From Euclidia mi (Eukaryota > Arthropoda > Insecta > Lepidoptera > Erebidae), in NCBI GenBank assembly GCA_944739405.2, contig OX123192.2, positions 49,962,486 through 50,026,485 on the forward strand: DNA of 64,000 nucleotides, given 5' to 3'. Below are positions 33,070-43,995 of this stretch, piece by piece (the first letter of the stretch is position 1; every line of letters starts with the position of its first letter). The position numbers and the translations under genes are program-made. The notes under the pieces were generated by a model, which searched no databases, had not been told where the DNA came from, and worked only from the letters and a program-made list of their open reading frames with translations.

Positions 33070-34541
33070 CTAATAATATATTACTTTTTTTATTTTCTGA
33101 AAGTAATCTATGATTTTTTTTTGCTTCATTACATGTTGCGATAAAGTGGGTTTAGTTTGAAAAGTGGAAGTGCAATTATGTTCGAAATTACTACCAAAGT
33201 ATAAATGTAAATATTTATTCAGGTGTTTGAAAATATTGATTACAGCTTTGTTGTTTACTTTGCCCGTGTATGAACTAAACATGTCGTATGTGTAATTGAG
33301 ATGCTTGTTAGTGTCAAACAGATATGCATATTCGTAAATGTTATTACTCTGGTACAAAAGCTGATTAAAAATTTCTATTCTTTTATTAAAAATATTAACA
33401 TTACTTTTTAACTTGAAATTAGGAGAACATAGAATAATATTAGTATTTCTCAATGATTCAAGTTTGGTTTTGATGTAATTTACTATTTTACCATAATTTT
33501 TAGAGACTTCAAAGTCTCTTTCTCCAAGTAATATAATACAAAAATCACTAAGAGTAAAACTCACTAATTTTTATCTACAGTTTCGAGTAATTGCATAATG
33601 TTTGCATTTGGCATGCAATAGTGACATATTTGCATACATGGAAAAATATTTTTTGCATTCTCTAAAATGTTATTTTCATTGTTGTCACTTATCTTAATAT
33701 ATAAAATCCTTGCGTTACTGACTGACTGACAGACACGCTACAGCCGAAACTATTGGGCGCAGGAAGCTGAAATTTGGCATGTATGTTCCATGGGGATCGT
33801 GAGGGTGCACTAAGAAGGGACTTCCTGAAATTCCCACGGGATCGGCCAAAACGGGTAAATTAAAAAAAAATGCAGGCGTAGCTGCTGGCGTCGTCTAGTA
33901 ATACATAATTTGCTGATACTGGGTTCCTTGCTGTCTGCTGTATGTGGTGTAGAATTGAGTGACTGTTGTTACCTCGTAGTGTTGTTAGAATTTTTTGCAA
34001 GCAAGTGAGTTTCTGAATTGTCTGGGTTAGTTCCAGGTAATGTTTCTGTCTCGTGTGCCGATTCTGATTGTTTGCCTGTTTCCTGTTCTGGATTTGTTGT
34101 GCTTAGTGGTAGTTTGGTGATGGTGTCATTGTGTTTATCTTTACACGCTAAAGGGCTGGCTTTAAACGTATCTGTAAGTCTACGTCTGACGCTATTTTTC
34201 TTGCCTGAAGATACGGATTTTCTCAAAGAAGATACAGGGCTTCTACATATTTGTTTTAGTATTGCTAACTCCTGCGATAAATGAGATACTTGGTTTTTCA
34301 ATTCATTATTTTCTAAAATTACATTATCTAACTCATTTTGCGTGACATCTAGACTACGCTTTAGTTTACTTATTTCTGCTTGCATTTCGTCTCTATAAAT
34401 CTACATTAAGTTTGTGGAAAGGTCCATACTTTTCCCTAGCAATTCTGACGAAGTTGACGTGTTCAGTGAAATATCCATGTCTTCGAGCGATCTGGCTTTA
34501 AAAATAGGTTTTCTCAAAGTAACATTTCTGTTTTCCTCCAT
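33070..34541 (-). pseudogene. CR1-like ORF1: coiled coil and esterase-like domain
   Basis: ATG at 34541 (MEENRNVTLRK). A stop in NLM?IYRDE is followed by a predicted coiled coil (EISKLKRSLDVTQNELD, NNELKNQVSHLSQEL). A Ser/Lys-rich linker ends at 33969. After the family E insertion a separate frame (33564-33070) has LSDFCIILLGERDFEV and IILCSPNFKLKSNVNIFNK, the pattern of the SGNH esterase-like domain known from CR1 ORF1. The Ser-Gly-Asn-His catalytic set cannot be confirmed. Degenerate; assignment of the second domain is tentative. Confidence 0.55.
33705..33905 (+). repeat. Family E repeat, best copy, inside CR1 ORF1
   Basis: TTACTGACTGACTGACAGAC, GGGCGCAGGAAGCTGAAATT, TTTGGCATGTATGTTCC, CCCACGGGATCGGCCAAAAC and GCAGGCGTAGCTGCTGGC. 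It runs from a TATATAAAATCC-type start to CGTCTAGTAATAC. This copy lets the split and inverted ones be recognised. Class not assigned. Confidence 0.75.
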
Positions 34542-34560
34542 CTTGTGTTTGTTTTGTACA

Positions 34561-34869
34561 GTGTGCAGTGTATGTGTCTACTGTGTCTAGTTATAATCTA
34601 GCGAATGTTCAGCCTTATTGTTCAATTCGTGAATGGCCTACCTTATAAAAACTTAATGATGCTAATGACGTGCAATTCAGTCGACCTACGATAAATCCTG
34701 TTTATGCGTGGCAATAAACACTGTGCACTCACTTATGTAGTTTGTGGTGTTTAAAGCTTGAAAAGATGTTGACCAACAATATCCATAGGGCTTTCACTGA
34801 TTTTAAACCAAGTAATGTTAGTTTGAACAAGATTTGCACTATATTATTCCATAAATTGAAATTAATTAA
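34561..34869. other. Non-coding DNA upstream of the CR1-like LINE
   Basis: May include the LINE 5' UTR; nothing else seen. Confidence 0.4.
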
Positions 34870-34879
34870 GGAGCCAATG

Positions 34880-35232
34880 TTGACTTAGTAAGTGACAGCT
34901 GTCAAGTGTGGCCGCAGAGGATAGAGAGGACGGTAACGCAACATCGCATCTCCTCTTCCTCTGCAGCCCCACTGCGACGCAACGATGAAGCGCCCCCATT
35001 TGGTGACGGGTGATAGGGTGCGCGGCAACGCAACACCGACACGCCTCTCCTCCCTCGACCGCGCCCAACTGCGAGGGATAGAAGAACTGTCTCTCGCACA
35101 CGCACCTTTGGACGCATCCTGCGCAGGCCTCCGTCAAGCCCACGTGGAGCGTCCAATCCCGGGATCTCGCTTAGCTTCACCGTGGCTGGCTCAACCACGG
35201 TTACTGACCTCCTCAACTACGAAAAGGTAAAG
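34880..35232. other. Isolated GC/CpG-rich block with open frames on both strands
   Basis: It stands out sharply from AT-rich flanks and has open frames of 81 codons (plus, 34985-35230) and 104 codons (minus, 35216-34902). A loose direct repeat is visible: GGTAACGCAACATCGC..CCACTGCGACG and GGCAACGCAACACCGAC..CAACTGCGAGG. On the plus strand it is bounded by CTCTGCAG near 34966 and GAAAAG|GTAAAG at about 35227, which could make it an exon. Neither peptide resembles a family I know. It could equally be a GC-rich LINE 5' fragment or a promoter. Confidence 0.35.
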
Positions 35233-36649
35233 ATCCCACATGATGGAACACCTGATACTAGGTACAAACAGTTTTTTTGCAAAATAATTTTAAAAGTTCT
35301 TTAAAATGCAGTAAATCCTGCTATTACTGCATTTTAGTTAAAAAAAAAATTTATAAATCATACTAAGTAAAGTGCAGTAATACTGTGAAAATACTGCAAT
35401 TTGGACAGTTTTATCGAATAAAATCAAATCTATTGGTTTAACACTTGCAGTGAAATAAAAGTACCTTTTTAGTTTCAATCAAATTGTGTTTTTTGATAAA
35501 AAAACCCAACTCTTACGCATTTACCACTACACAATTGAAACTATAAATCAAAATATCTACCAACTATAAATCATTGTATCTGTCTTATGCAGTTTAATAG
35601 TGAAAACTATTATATCAACTAATAATTATTAGTTTTCAGTTTTTCTTTTTTGATAAGAAATTATACCTATTTTGCTGCTCTTTATATACATACCTACATT
35701 AAATACATCATTTCAAACTTTTGAAGCATGACTATTGTTCTTCTACTTGGTACTAATTACAAATCAATGTACCGGTAAATCCGGCGATTATTTGCCCTTA
35801 GTGAATATCTTTGCCTGAATACGAAAAATAACTAAAACCATGAATTGTAAAAAAGTTTTAGTACCTAGCTGCTAACATTGATTTAGCTTTGGCGTAAATT
35901 TGAATATTTTTGTCGCATTTTTTTATGTTGCTAAGTTAAATCAGTTATTAGAGAGACATGTTGTAAGGTGGTGCCAAGATCTTGTTTTACATTTTTACAT
36001 ACTGTCAGCGTTATATAACTTTCAGCGTTTTACAAGTTTCAAGTAAATAATTTAATTACTAGAATAATTAATAATAAAGCGCTTCATTTTATGCTTGTTT
36101 GAAATTTTTGAAATATAAAAAACCTGCGTGAACATAGGAGTGGCAACATTCCTCACTTCAAAATTAGTGTTAAAAATGACACCCACTATATACAATTAGT
36201 ATTTTTGTATAGGATATCGGTTGGTATGGTATGGTCATGTGATACAGAGGAACGTGTGAATAGCTATTTTGTATATTCCATAGAGCATGGAAATTGCACT
36301 GTTTTTAGTTGATTGAATCAGGCGTTACTTGGCGGAACTCCAAACGAGGCATCCTCAGGAGCGATGGACAACGAGTCGTTGCCCATCGCCTCGATCGTCG
36401 ATGCCTCGTGCAGAGGCGAAACACGTGTCGAAGAATAGTCGGCGCATACAGCGGGATACTGCAAGTCAGGTATCTTCCTGGAACCCATACCATTCCTATA
36501 TCACTTATCCTTTTAGAGGAGTTCGGTATTGTCAACCTTTTTCTATTGCAATAGTTGGGGTAGTCAATCCGAGGGTGCGTGGTGGGTTCCTCTTTCCTTC
36601 CATTAGGTTGCACTGTTTTTGTTTGTATAAAAAGAACCTGGTGAGTAGC
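35233..36649. other. AT-rich DNA with TGCAGTAA motifs
   Basis: TGCAGTAA or its complement recurs at about 35308, 35326 and 35373, including a hairpin TAAAATGCAGTAA..TTACTGCATTTTA. Similar motifs reappear at 40000-40440. 36300-36640 has moderate GC and short frames but no recognisable protein. Confidence 0.4.
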
Positions 36650-37949
36650 GTAACATTTCTCACCTCAGTAAAATGAAGGATTATTTGAAAGAACGACGAC
36701 AGAGACATCAACAGGTGAAATGAATGGTAATGATAGTAATAATGAAAGCGATATTGGTGTGGATGAGATTTTGAAGGCACTGGCCAGTATGAAATTAGGT
36801 AAGGCTACAGGGTATGATAGGATTACAGTCTAAAATGCTGAAGGCTGGACAGGGCATCATAGTTAGTCAGCTGCAGCGTTTAATTGACATGTGCTGGAGC
36901 ACCGGCCGAGTACCTGATGACTGGGCCACAGCAGTAGTTGTGCCTCTTTATAAAGGAAAAGGCTCGCAACAAGACTGCAAAAACTATAGAGGCATTAGCC
37001 TTATCAGCATTGTTGGCAAATTGTATGCGAAGGTACTGATTGAATGAGTTATGAAAGTAACTGACAAGAAAATATGGGATGTACAAGCGGGATTCCGAAA
37101 GGGTATGGGGTGTACGGATCAAGTCTTTTCCTTGCGATGCATAGCCGAGAAATTTTTGGCCAAAGGTCAAAATGTCTACTGCGCATTCGTGGATTTGGAA
37201 AAGGCTTATGATAAAGTGGTGAGGAATGAAATGTGATCGGTACTGCCATGTATGGGGTGAACAGCAGCCTCATTCGAGCTCTGAAATCCCTTTTGTAAGG
37301 ATTTTAGAGCTTGTGTGAGGATAAACGGGGCATACACTGACTGGTTTACCATCAACACAGGTGTTAGACAGGGATATGTAGCGTCGCCGTAGCTGTTCAA
37401 CCTCTTCATGGACAGTTGTTTGCAAGATTTGAAACATAGTGATTGTGATTAAGGGTGAATGAGTTACTTGTCAAATGCCTCCTTTATGCTGATGATCGGG
37501 TTATTCTTGCGTCTTCAGCGGAGGAGTTGCAGGAGATGGTAACAATCATGCATGGTGCGTTAGAGAGGAAAGGAATGAAAGTGAATGTAAGTAAAACGAA
37601 AGTTATGGTTTTTGAAAAGCAGGAATTCGTTACGGCTTGTAATGTTATGATCGATGGACAGCGAGTGGAGCAAGTGAATGAGTTTGTATATTTTGGTACG
37701 CTGTTTACAAGAGATGGTAAGAATGTAGTAGATATTGAAAGAAGAGTTAATGCAGGTAATAGAGTGAATGGAGCTCTGAAGGCGTTTGTGAATAGCCAAA
37801 ACGTGTCCAAAAAGGCACGTTTGGCTGTGCATAGAGGGGTGTTAGTACCTACTCTTATGTATGGTAGTGATAGTTGGGTATGGCAGAAGATTCATGAAAG
37901 TAGAATAAATGCTGTAGAAATGAGAGCACTGAGAAGTATGTGTGGTGTC

Positions 37950-38740
37950 CATAGATATATTATTTATAGTAGATATGCCCTCTAGACGAGAATGTATCGG
38001 TAACCTGTGCCACCAGTTTGCCCCTACCACACGGCTACTACTACACATACACTTTAGTAAAATCAATAAAAACGCAGTCGCGCACACACTCGCATTTTTT
38101 AAATCAGAACGTGCAAAAAAATCAATTATAGACTTTAGCCTGTCAAACATAGCGTTTATTTACCATGCGCCGTCAAACTTACTCACACAAGAACATTTAA
38201 CGCTATCACGTTAGTAGATCTGCACAAGCACATCACTAAATCGCTCACGCGTCGACCGGCCGCTTCGAGTAGCAGTGGCCGGTCTACGCGATGTATTCAT
38301 TGGCTAGTTGCACGCGACGTTCGCAGTGAACGAAATACATTGCGCAATCGCCTACGTAGTACTAGATGGTACCCACGTATTGCCAGCAATGTATATTTTT
38401 TTTATTTGCTTGCGATAGTATCATTTTTGTCTACAAACTACATAATACTATTGTAATCATTACAATTATTACAAATATCATTTGTATTTTAAGGTTTTTG
38501 GACTTACCGGTGAAAAGAAATCCCTTCTCGAGCCACATTACATGCCTGGCTTCTTTTTCTACACGTTATAACAGCGCAAGATGGCATAATTATTTTTTTT
38601 CGGAGCTTCGTACGCTGTCGCAATATGAGCGCGATCGTTGACCGGTCAAACAAATGTTGTCGAAATATGAGCGTTTGCTCACACGCACGGCAGGCCTGCC
38701 ACGCCCACAAGGCCATTCTACTCCTTTTAACTGTTCTATG
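37950..38740 (-). mobile_element. P-element-like (THAP) non-autonomous transposon
   Basis: A 791-bp insert bounded by CATAGA..TCTATG ends and an exact 8-bp target duplication GTGGTGTC (37942-37949 and 38741-38748). The 8-bp duplication, CA..TG ends and a THAP-coding exon on the minus strand fit the P superfamily. No transposase core is present, so it is a deletion derivative. Confidence 0.7.
38508..38587 (-). pseudogene. THAP-domain first exon of the P-like element
   Basis: ATG at 38587 opens MPSCAVITCRKRSQ, continues to REGISFHR and meets a consensus donor, CACCG|GTAAGT, at 38508/38507. THAP zinc fingers start with M-P-x-C-x4-C and have a FHRFP-like motif; here the next exon would complete the Arg and supply the Phe-Pro. 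The downstream exons are not in the insert, so only the finger's N-terminal 26 codons remain. In P-type transposases this finger binds the element ends. Confidence 0.65.
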
Positions 38741-39113
38741 GTGGTGTCTTTCTGACTGACAGAGTAAAGAATTGTGTGATAAGAGAGTGTTGTGGGGTAA
38801 AAAAGATATAGTGACAAGCATCGAGAAAGGTATGCTAAGATGGTTTGGTCACGTCGAGAGGATAGATGACGAAAGACTGACCAAGCAGATATATAAGGCA
38901 AGTGTGGAAGGGACAGGACGAAGGGGAAGACCTAGGCGGACGTTCTCTGACCAGATTGGAGACATCCTAAAAATAGGACAGGTGAGAAGTACCCTTAACA
39001 GAAGAGCATGCATGAGGAATCTGATGGGAGTGAATGAAGCAAGAGAGATATGTCAGGATCGTTGCAAATGGCGTTCCGTAGTCTCTGCCTACCCCTCCGG
39101 GAAACAGGCGTGA

Positions 39114-39544
39114 GTCTATGTAAAATAAAAATATCAAATACCACATATTTAACACGAAAGATTCCATCTTTGCATAATTCTCTTAAACATATTCTATTGC
39201 CAAACCTTTAGACCAGATCTAAGAAAATAACGTTGAACAATATCGGACGGTTGTGCGTATAATTATGTGCGGCTGCTACGTGTTCCTAGGATTCTGTTAA
39301 ACCTAGAAGCACCACCATTTGAAATTGAAAGCTTTTGATAGTAATTTCTACGTATGTTGGTGGATGTATTTTGCAAAATCTCAAAAACAATCAAAATTGC
39401 GGGCAGTGATGGCTGGCTTCAGTGTATAAAAAAAGGTGTTAAGCAGCTTAAAACAAAAGGTGTACAATTCGGCAAGGCCTGTCCGCGCCTTTGTGAAATA
39501 AAAACAAACGTATTTGAAAGCAAGAAGGAAATTCAGCTTATATC
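39114..39544. other. Non-coding DNA
   Basis: Nothing recognised apart from an 88-codon open frame at 39354-39620 with no family match. Confidence 0.35.
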
Positions 39545-39765
39545 AATACTAGATGATGCGCGCAGCTACACTCGCACTTTTTTTAATTTATCCGTTTTGT
39601 CCGATCCCGTGGGAATTTAGAGAAATCCCTTCTCAGTGCACCCCTACGGTCCTCAAGGAACATACGTGTCAAATTTCAGCTTCTTACGGCCAATACTTTT
39701 GACTGTAGCTTGTCTGTCACTCAGTCAGTAACGCAAGGATTTTATATATACAGATGTACCGACAT
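39545..39765 (-). repeat. Family E repeat, minus strand
   Basis: GATGATGCGCGCAGCTACAC, TCCGATCCCGTGGGAATTT and CACTCAGTCAGTAACGCAAGG are the reverse complement of 33705-33905. Confidence 0.7.
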
Positions 39766-40904
39766 GAAATAATTATGGGTAAAATAAATAAAAGTAATTA
39801 TTATGTTCTGTACCACTTACCAACGGTACCGGACGACGGTAACGGACGACGGTAATAAATGCATGTACGTAACACAGCTGTTAATATAAATATTTTAATA
39901 ATCTTGCCTACTTAAGTGTAAGTATTGGGGTGTAGTAAGTACTTGACTTTTGCTATTTTAGGTAGCATGAATTGAATGGATTAAACTAGCTAAAATGCAG
40001 TAAAATTTATAAACACTGTATATGAAAGGATTTTTTACAATTGACTAAAAACATCCCACAAGTTAAACTGCAGTAAAGTTATTAAATACTACATGTTTTT
40101 TGGTTTTTAATATAAAAATATAAAAGCCGCCACCAATTATAGTGCACTATGCAATATTATTACTGCTTTTTAATTAGGAATATGAATGAAATTACATTTT
40201 TAGCTAGGAAACCGAGAAAAATCTAGTGCCGTATTCGTTTTACTGCGGTTTAACTGGTAAACATTGAGTATTTTAACAAATTTGTGATAATTTTCTTATT
40301 ATTTCATTTAAAAAATAAATAAATAAAATACTTTAGGTAGACTTCCGAAAAAAATAAAAAATACGTCTGATAGCTAAAAAAAAAGGATTCAGGATATTTA
40401 TTAAACCCAAAACTGACCAAATGTCGATTACTGCACTTTAGGCTCAGGTATTATATTATTAGTATTATATTACATATATCAGTATTATATTATATTATTA
40501 GTATTATATTATCAGTATTATATAATTCGCCGCGGTAACGTTACCTTTTGCTTGCATTTAAACCGATGAGTGCCATCTATCAGCACGTAATTTAACTTAA
40601 AAAAATGTTCGTAGTTATTTACGCTGTCATCGGTAACGAAACCCATACCTTGAATTTAGATCGATAATCTCCATTTATCGTTACCTTTACAAATGAATCA
40701 TTAAAATTATGAAACTTATTAATTCTACAAATAATACAAAATTAAGGTGAAACATTATGTTGTAAGTTCCCTTAGATATGTTCTACAGAAACATATATGG
40801 AAGAATAAGGTGTGGTCTTTAAGTTGTAACGACCGTGCCAGGTAGACTGCAGTTCACCAGGCACGATCACCTATTATCCTGGTCAGAGGATTCTCCCTCT
40901 AGCT
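39766..40904. other. AT-rich DNA with motif repeats
   Basis: Contains TGCAGTAA motifs like 35.3 kb, an ACGGACGACGGTAA direct repeat at 39829-39855, and an imperfect AT array with AGTATTATATTAT units at 40450-40520. No gene. Confidence 0.4.
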
Positions 40905-40990
40905 GAAGGAATACACATGCCAAATTGCAGTCGATTCTTGTGCCCAATAGTTTCGACTATGCGTTGTCTCAATCAATCAGTATATTAAGA
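40905..40990 (-). repeat. Family E fragment, minus strand
   Basis: ATACACATGCCAAATTGCAG and GCCCAATAGTTTCGAC match the minus strand of family E. Confidence 0.4.
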
Positions 40991-41224
40991 CTTTAATATA
41001 AAATTGATTGCATTATGTTTCACATTATGTTTCACGGATGTTTCTTTAAAATTATTTCGTAACATGCTAGGTGAGAAAATCTATCCTACATTTTTATAAA
41101 TACATGTATATAAAAAAACTTACATTTTTCTTAAAAAACGTTATCGTATAATATATCTGCCATGATGACGTTACTGTCAAATGCATCAAATAATTGATGA
41201 TCTGTAAAAAATAAGATTAACATA

Positions 41225-41665
41225 AGTATTTATTAACATCGTAAGAAAACCTGTACGTCTGTAAGTTCCCAAAAACGAGAGAGAAAAGAAACGACTCGAG
41301 AAATGCGTAGTCTGCCAACCCGCACTTGGTCAGCGTGGTACCCTTACCCTTTAACCATACATATTTTAATTGTGACGTCGATGAGATAATGCACGTTAAA
41401 ACTCACTAGAGTTTATGTTTGTATCATTATTATAAGTTGTGATATGTATATTTTTATGTGAAATAGATAAAAATAAAAAAAACAACCACTGAATTTAATA
41501 TTTGATCTATCCATTTTTTTGAGATTTTGAGTAATTTAAGACATACAAAATATGTCAATCATGAATCTCGAAAATCCAAATCCATGTATAGCCCGAATAA
41601 TGAAACCGGCCGTAAATAGTGAAAAGAAGCCCGTGTCCAGCAGTAGATAATTTGTGTAAAGACCT
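41225..41665 (+). repeat. Degraded SINE family A
   Basis: AAAACCTGTACGTCTGTAAG, GTCTGCCAACCCGCACTTGG and, after an AT-rich insertion, AGCCCGTGTCCAGCAGTAG match family A in order. Confidence 0.4.
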
Positions 41666-41947
41666 AATATTATTTATAGAGCTAAGAAATTTCAGGCTCC
41701 TTAACAAGCGCCGAGTGTTGTGCTTGCAGATTTCCACACAGGACAACATTTAATGTAATACATATACTGTTGTTTCAAATTTAGGTGTAACGAATGTTCT
41801 ATACTTAGGTCCACCGCGATACAAAATAATTTTATTACTAGTGCAGTAAAACAAAAAAGTGGCAGGAACGAAATATCTATAATCGACTCACGCTTGACTA
41901 AAAATAGCGGTAATCCGTTTATAAAAGGTTACTACGTGCATACATAC

Positions 41948-42598
41948 CAAACATTTCAAAGGACAGTCAATCATTTTTAAAGAATTTATAATCATTTCGT
42001 ATTGTTTTATAACATTTTGAACATTACATGTGTTTTCAATGGAACTGTACTCTCTTTCCAGAAACTGTTTAATCAACTTGACACGGCAATACAGTACAGT
42101 GAATACGTAAACCAAAATATATCTGTTCGTATCACAAGCAAACCACATAATTTCTGAGGCAAATAATTTAACTATATGATTATCATTTCCATATTTATCT
42201 TGTATGACGATTAGGAGAATTATTGTGAAAAATACTTTGCTACCCAATACAAAAACAACGACAGAAATAATAAAATACTTAAGTCTTTTGTAAATTTTAA
42301 AGCCATCAAGTGAATCGTCAAGGCCGGGCAAGTAATTGTTATATCTGTAAATATATTCATCTCCTGTCCGGAAAGATATGGCAAAATAAATAATATATTC
42401 AGCGCAAACAGAAATACTGATCATATAGTCGAAAATACCGTTAAGAACAAAGTAAGAAAAAGTCAAAGCAAGTGTTATGCAAACGCATTTAGAAGTTAGG
42501 CAAAATATTCTTGGTGTGTTTTTAGAAATCTGGTAAAAGCCAAGAATGAAGCGAAGACCACTAAATATTTTTAAATTTATCACAAAACTGTTAGTCAT
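41948..42598 (-). CDS. Gustatory receptor-like exon (first exon, partial gene)
   Basis: A 217-codon open exon from ATG at 42598, ending in phase 0 at a donor, TGTTTG|GTATGT (41948/41947). The protein is strongly hydrophobic with about four membrane segments (roughly residues 36-60, 62-80, 109-134 and 150-175), few charged residues and motifs such as FAISFRTGDEY and YCRVKLIKQFLEREY. Size, membrane layout and composition fit the insect gustatory receptor family, ligand-gated cation channels of taste neurons. The expected C-terminal exons with the TYxxxxxQF motif would lie further left on the minus strand and were not found, so the gene is incomplete here or a relic. The open, transposon-free exon argues for a real gene. 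Ligand cannot be inferred. Confidence 0.6.
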
Positions 42599-43275
42599 TG
42601 TTTAAACTTTGAAAAGCATTGAAATGCCTCTTTCTTTTAAATGTAGGTTAGGGAACTGTTCTTCTTTTGAGCACGTTACATTACAACGTGAACAAGGGCC
42701 AGATATGCATACAGTTACTATAAGAATTCTATTTCCATATTAGATCATAATTACAATAAGTAGTTCATGCGTAATTACTACCAACTTTCCATTCATTATA
42801 ATGATTATTAGGTGACCCGACATACATTTTCCTGTTTTAACTATGAGTCATTAATTCAGATTGATGTTGTGATAAAGTAAAATAAGTACATGTCGAGCCA
42901 CGCACAATGTTGGGTTCCATAGTACCCCTTACCAAGTGACCTAAGGATAATAGAACTCAAGCACAGTAGTCATTTTATCGCTCGCGAGTAAAAGTTTAAG
43001 TTAATAGACTCGTTAATAAATAAAGCCTTCTAACTAGCCGTTATAATTTTCATTGATAGTTTATTATGAACTGTGTATATACAATGCTCAATAGTGACAT
43101 GTAGTCACTATTCAGCATAGTTTATATAAGTATATACCTAAATACTATAGTTTAGAAAAAGAGGGGGAATATTTTGCAATTGGTGGTTTTTGCTAAATAT
43201 TTTGCAAACGGATCCCTAAATAAAAATATTAGATTGACGAACATAGGGAACTATAATGGTTCCTTGTAGTTTACT
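42599..43275. other. Upstream region of the receptor exon
   Basis: AT-rich. From about 43150 there is a repeat with TTTGCAAACGGATCCCTAAA and GGTTCCTTGTAGTTTACTACGG, into which the next MITE is inserted. No clear promoter motif. Confidence 0.4.
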
Positions 43276-43283
43276 ACGGAACC

Positions 43284-43616
43284 ACAGATATAGATCTACA
43301 TAGATAACGCAATTATCACGATTTGTATTGAAACCAAGCGTGCCGACTTTTTAATACCTACTGTGACGTTGCCTGTATCACGAAGTCGAAGCGATGCGCG
43401 ACAGTATCGCTTGTGCGATATTCATCGTCTCCTAATACACAACGTCAGATCAAACGTCCGAAGCAAACGCGGCAACGTAATGTGAATAAAGTTTACTTAA
43501 CGGTAAAACGGACGCGCGGGGACTGAAGTTAGTGGCGACCAAGCTCGACGCTTGGTCGGAGTTCAGACACGCGAAATGCATGCATTTGCGTTATCTATGT
43601 AGATCTATGTCTGTGT
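43284..43616. mobile_element. MITE with 29-bp inverted ends and 8-bp target duplication
   Basis: The left end (43284-43312) and right end (43586-43614) are inverted repeats containing TAGATCTACATAGATAACGC, with one mismatch. An exact ACGGAACC duplication lies at 43276-43283 and 43617-43624. The 8-bp duplication suggests a hAT-type origin. The core is CpG-rich with no frame. Confidence 0.75.
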
Positions 43617-43816
43617 ACGGAACCCTTATTGCGCTGTTATACTTGAGCATTCACCTGTAATGAGCATTCATACGAATGTTACAAAACAGAAAAACAAACG
43701 AGTGAGATTTAGCGAGCATTCTTACGAACTTTCTGGCCAGCTTCAAAATATAAATAACACATAGAAACCGAACTACAATGGCAGACAAACCCAATATATT
43801 TATCTCAATATGACTT

Positions 43817-43985
43817 TTTTTTTTTTTTTTTTTATTTAGCCTGTACATGTGTCCCACTGCTGGGCAAAGGCCTCTCCCTTGGACCGCCATTCATCCCTGT
43901 CCTGTGCTATGTTCGGCCAGTCGCTGTCGAATGCATCTAAGTCGTCCCGCCATCTCCGTTTAGGTCTGCCGCGTCGTCGTCGACG
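43817..43985 (-). mobile_element. 5'-truncated RTE-type LINE insertion
   Basis: On the minus strand it encodes RRGRPKRRWRDDLDAFDSDW and EWRSKGEAFAQQWDTCTG, then stop and a pure A tail of about 18 nt (T run on the plus strand). A 10-bp target duplication AATATGACTT flanks it (43807-43816 and 43986-43995). The intact tail and duplication indicate a young insertion. Confidence 0.8.
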
Positions 43986-43995
43986 AATATGACTT

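Larger units (their letters stand above)
29889..34560 (-). mobile_element. Nearly complete CR1-like LINE
   Basis: Minus-strand element with ORF1 (34541 to about 33070), ORF2 (about 33030 to 30147), an AT-rich 3' UTR and a short tandem CTGAA/TGAAC tail at 29889-29907. Such microsatellite-like tails instead of poly(A) are typical of CR1/L2-group LINEs. A family E repeat (33705-33905) is inserted in ORF1. Most ORF2 pieces lie in one frame separated only by stop codons, so the copy is moderately old. Confidence 0.8.
36690..39113 (+). mobile_element. LINE-X copy with a P-like insertion
   Basis: LINE-X ORF2 from upstream of the RT to the C-terminal stop. It is interrupted by the DNA transposon at 37950-38740, whose removal together with one 8-bp repeat restores codons ATG TGT GGT GTC TTT CTG. 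Confidence 0.85.
36690..39113 (+). pseudogene. LINE-X ORF2
   Basis: Begins in ESDIGVDEILKALASMKLGK, then VVPLYKGKGSQQDCKNYRG, WDVQAGFRKGMGCTDQVFS, palm AFVDLEKAYDKV and the intact active site CLLYADDRVIL. It continues FVYFGTLFTRDGKN and KKARLAVHRGVLVPTLMYG. After the insert come LTDRVKNCVIRECCGVKKD, RWFGHVERIDDERLTKQ, GRPRRTFSDQIGDILK and the end SAYPSGKQA. Lesions include a 1-nt frameshift near 36830, stops at about 37045 and 37234, and further frameshifts around 37260-37450. It is the least mutated at the active site of the LINE-X copies in this window. Confidence 0.8.

Noticed and set aside
34985..35230. 81-codon protein gene
   Set aside because: CpG-rich DNA opens frames by chance on both strands and no family resemblance is visible; kept only as an unexplained block.
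41555..41749. Second exon of the gustatory receptor
   Set aside because: The sequence overlaps SINE D and degraded SINE A remnants and lacks the conserved C-terminal receptor motif.
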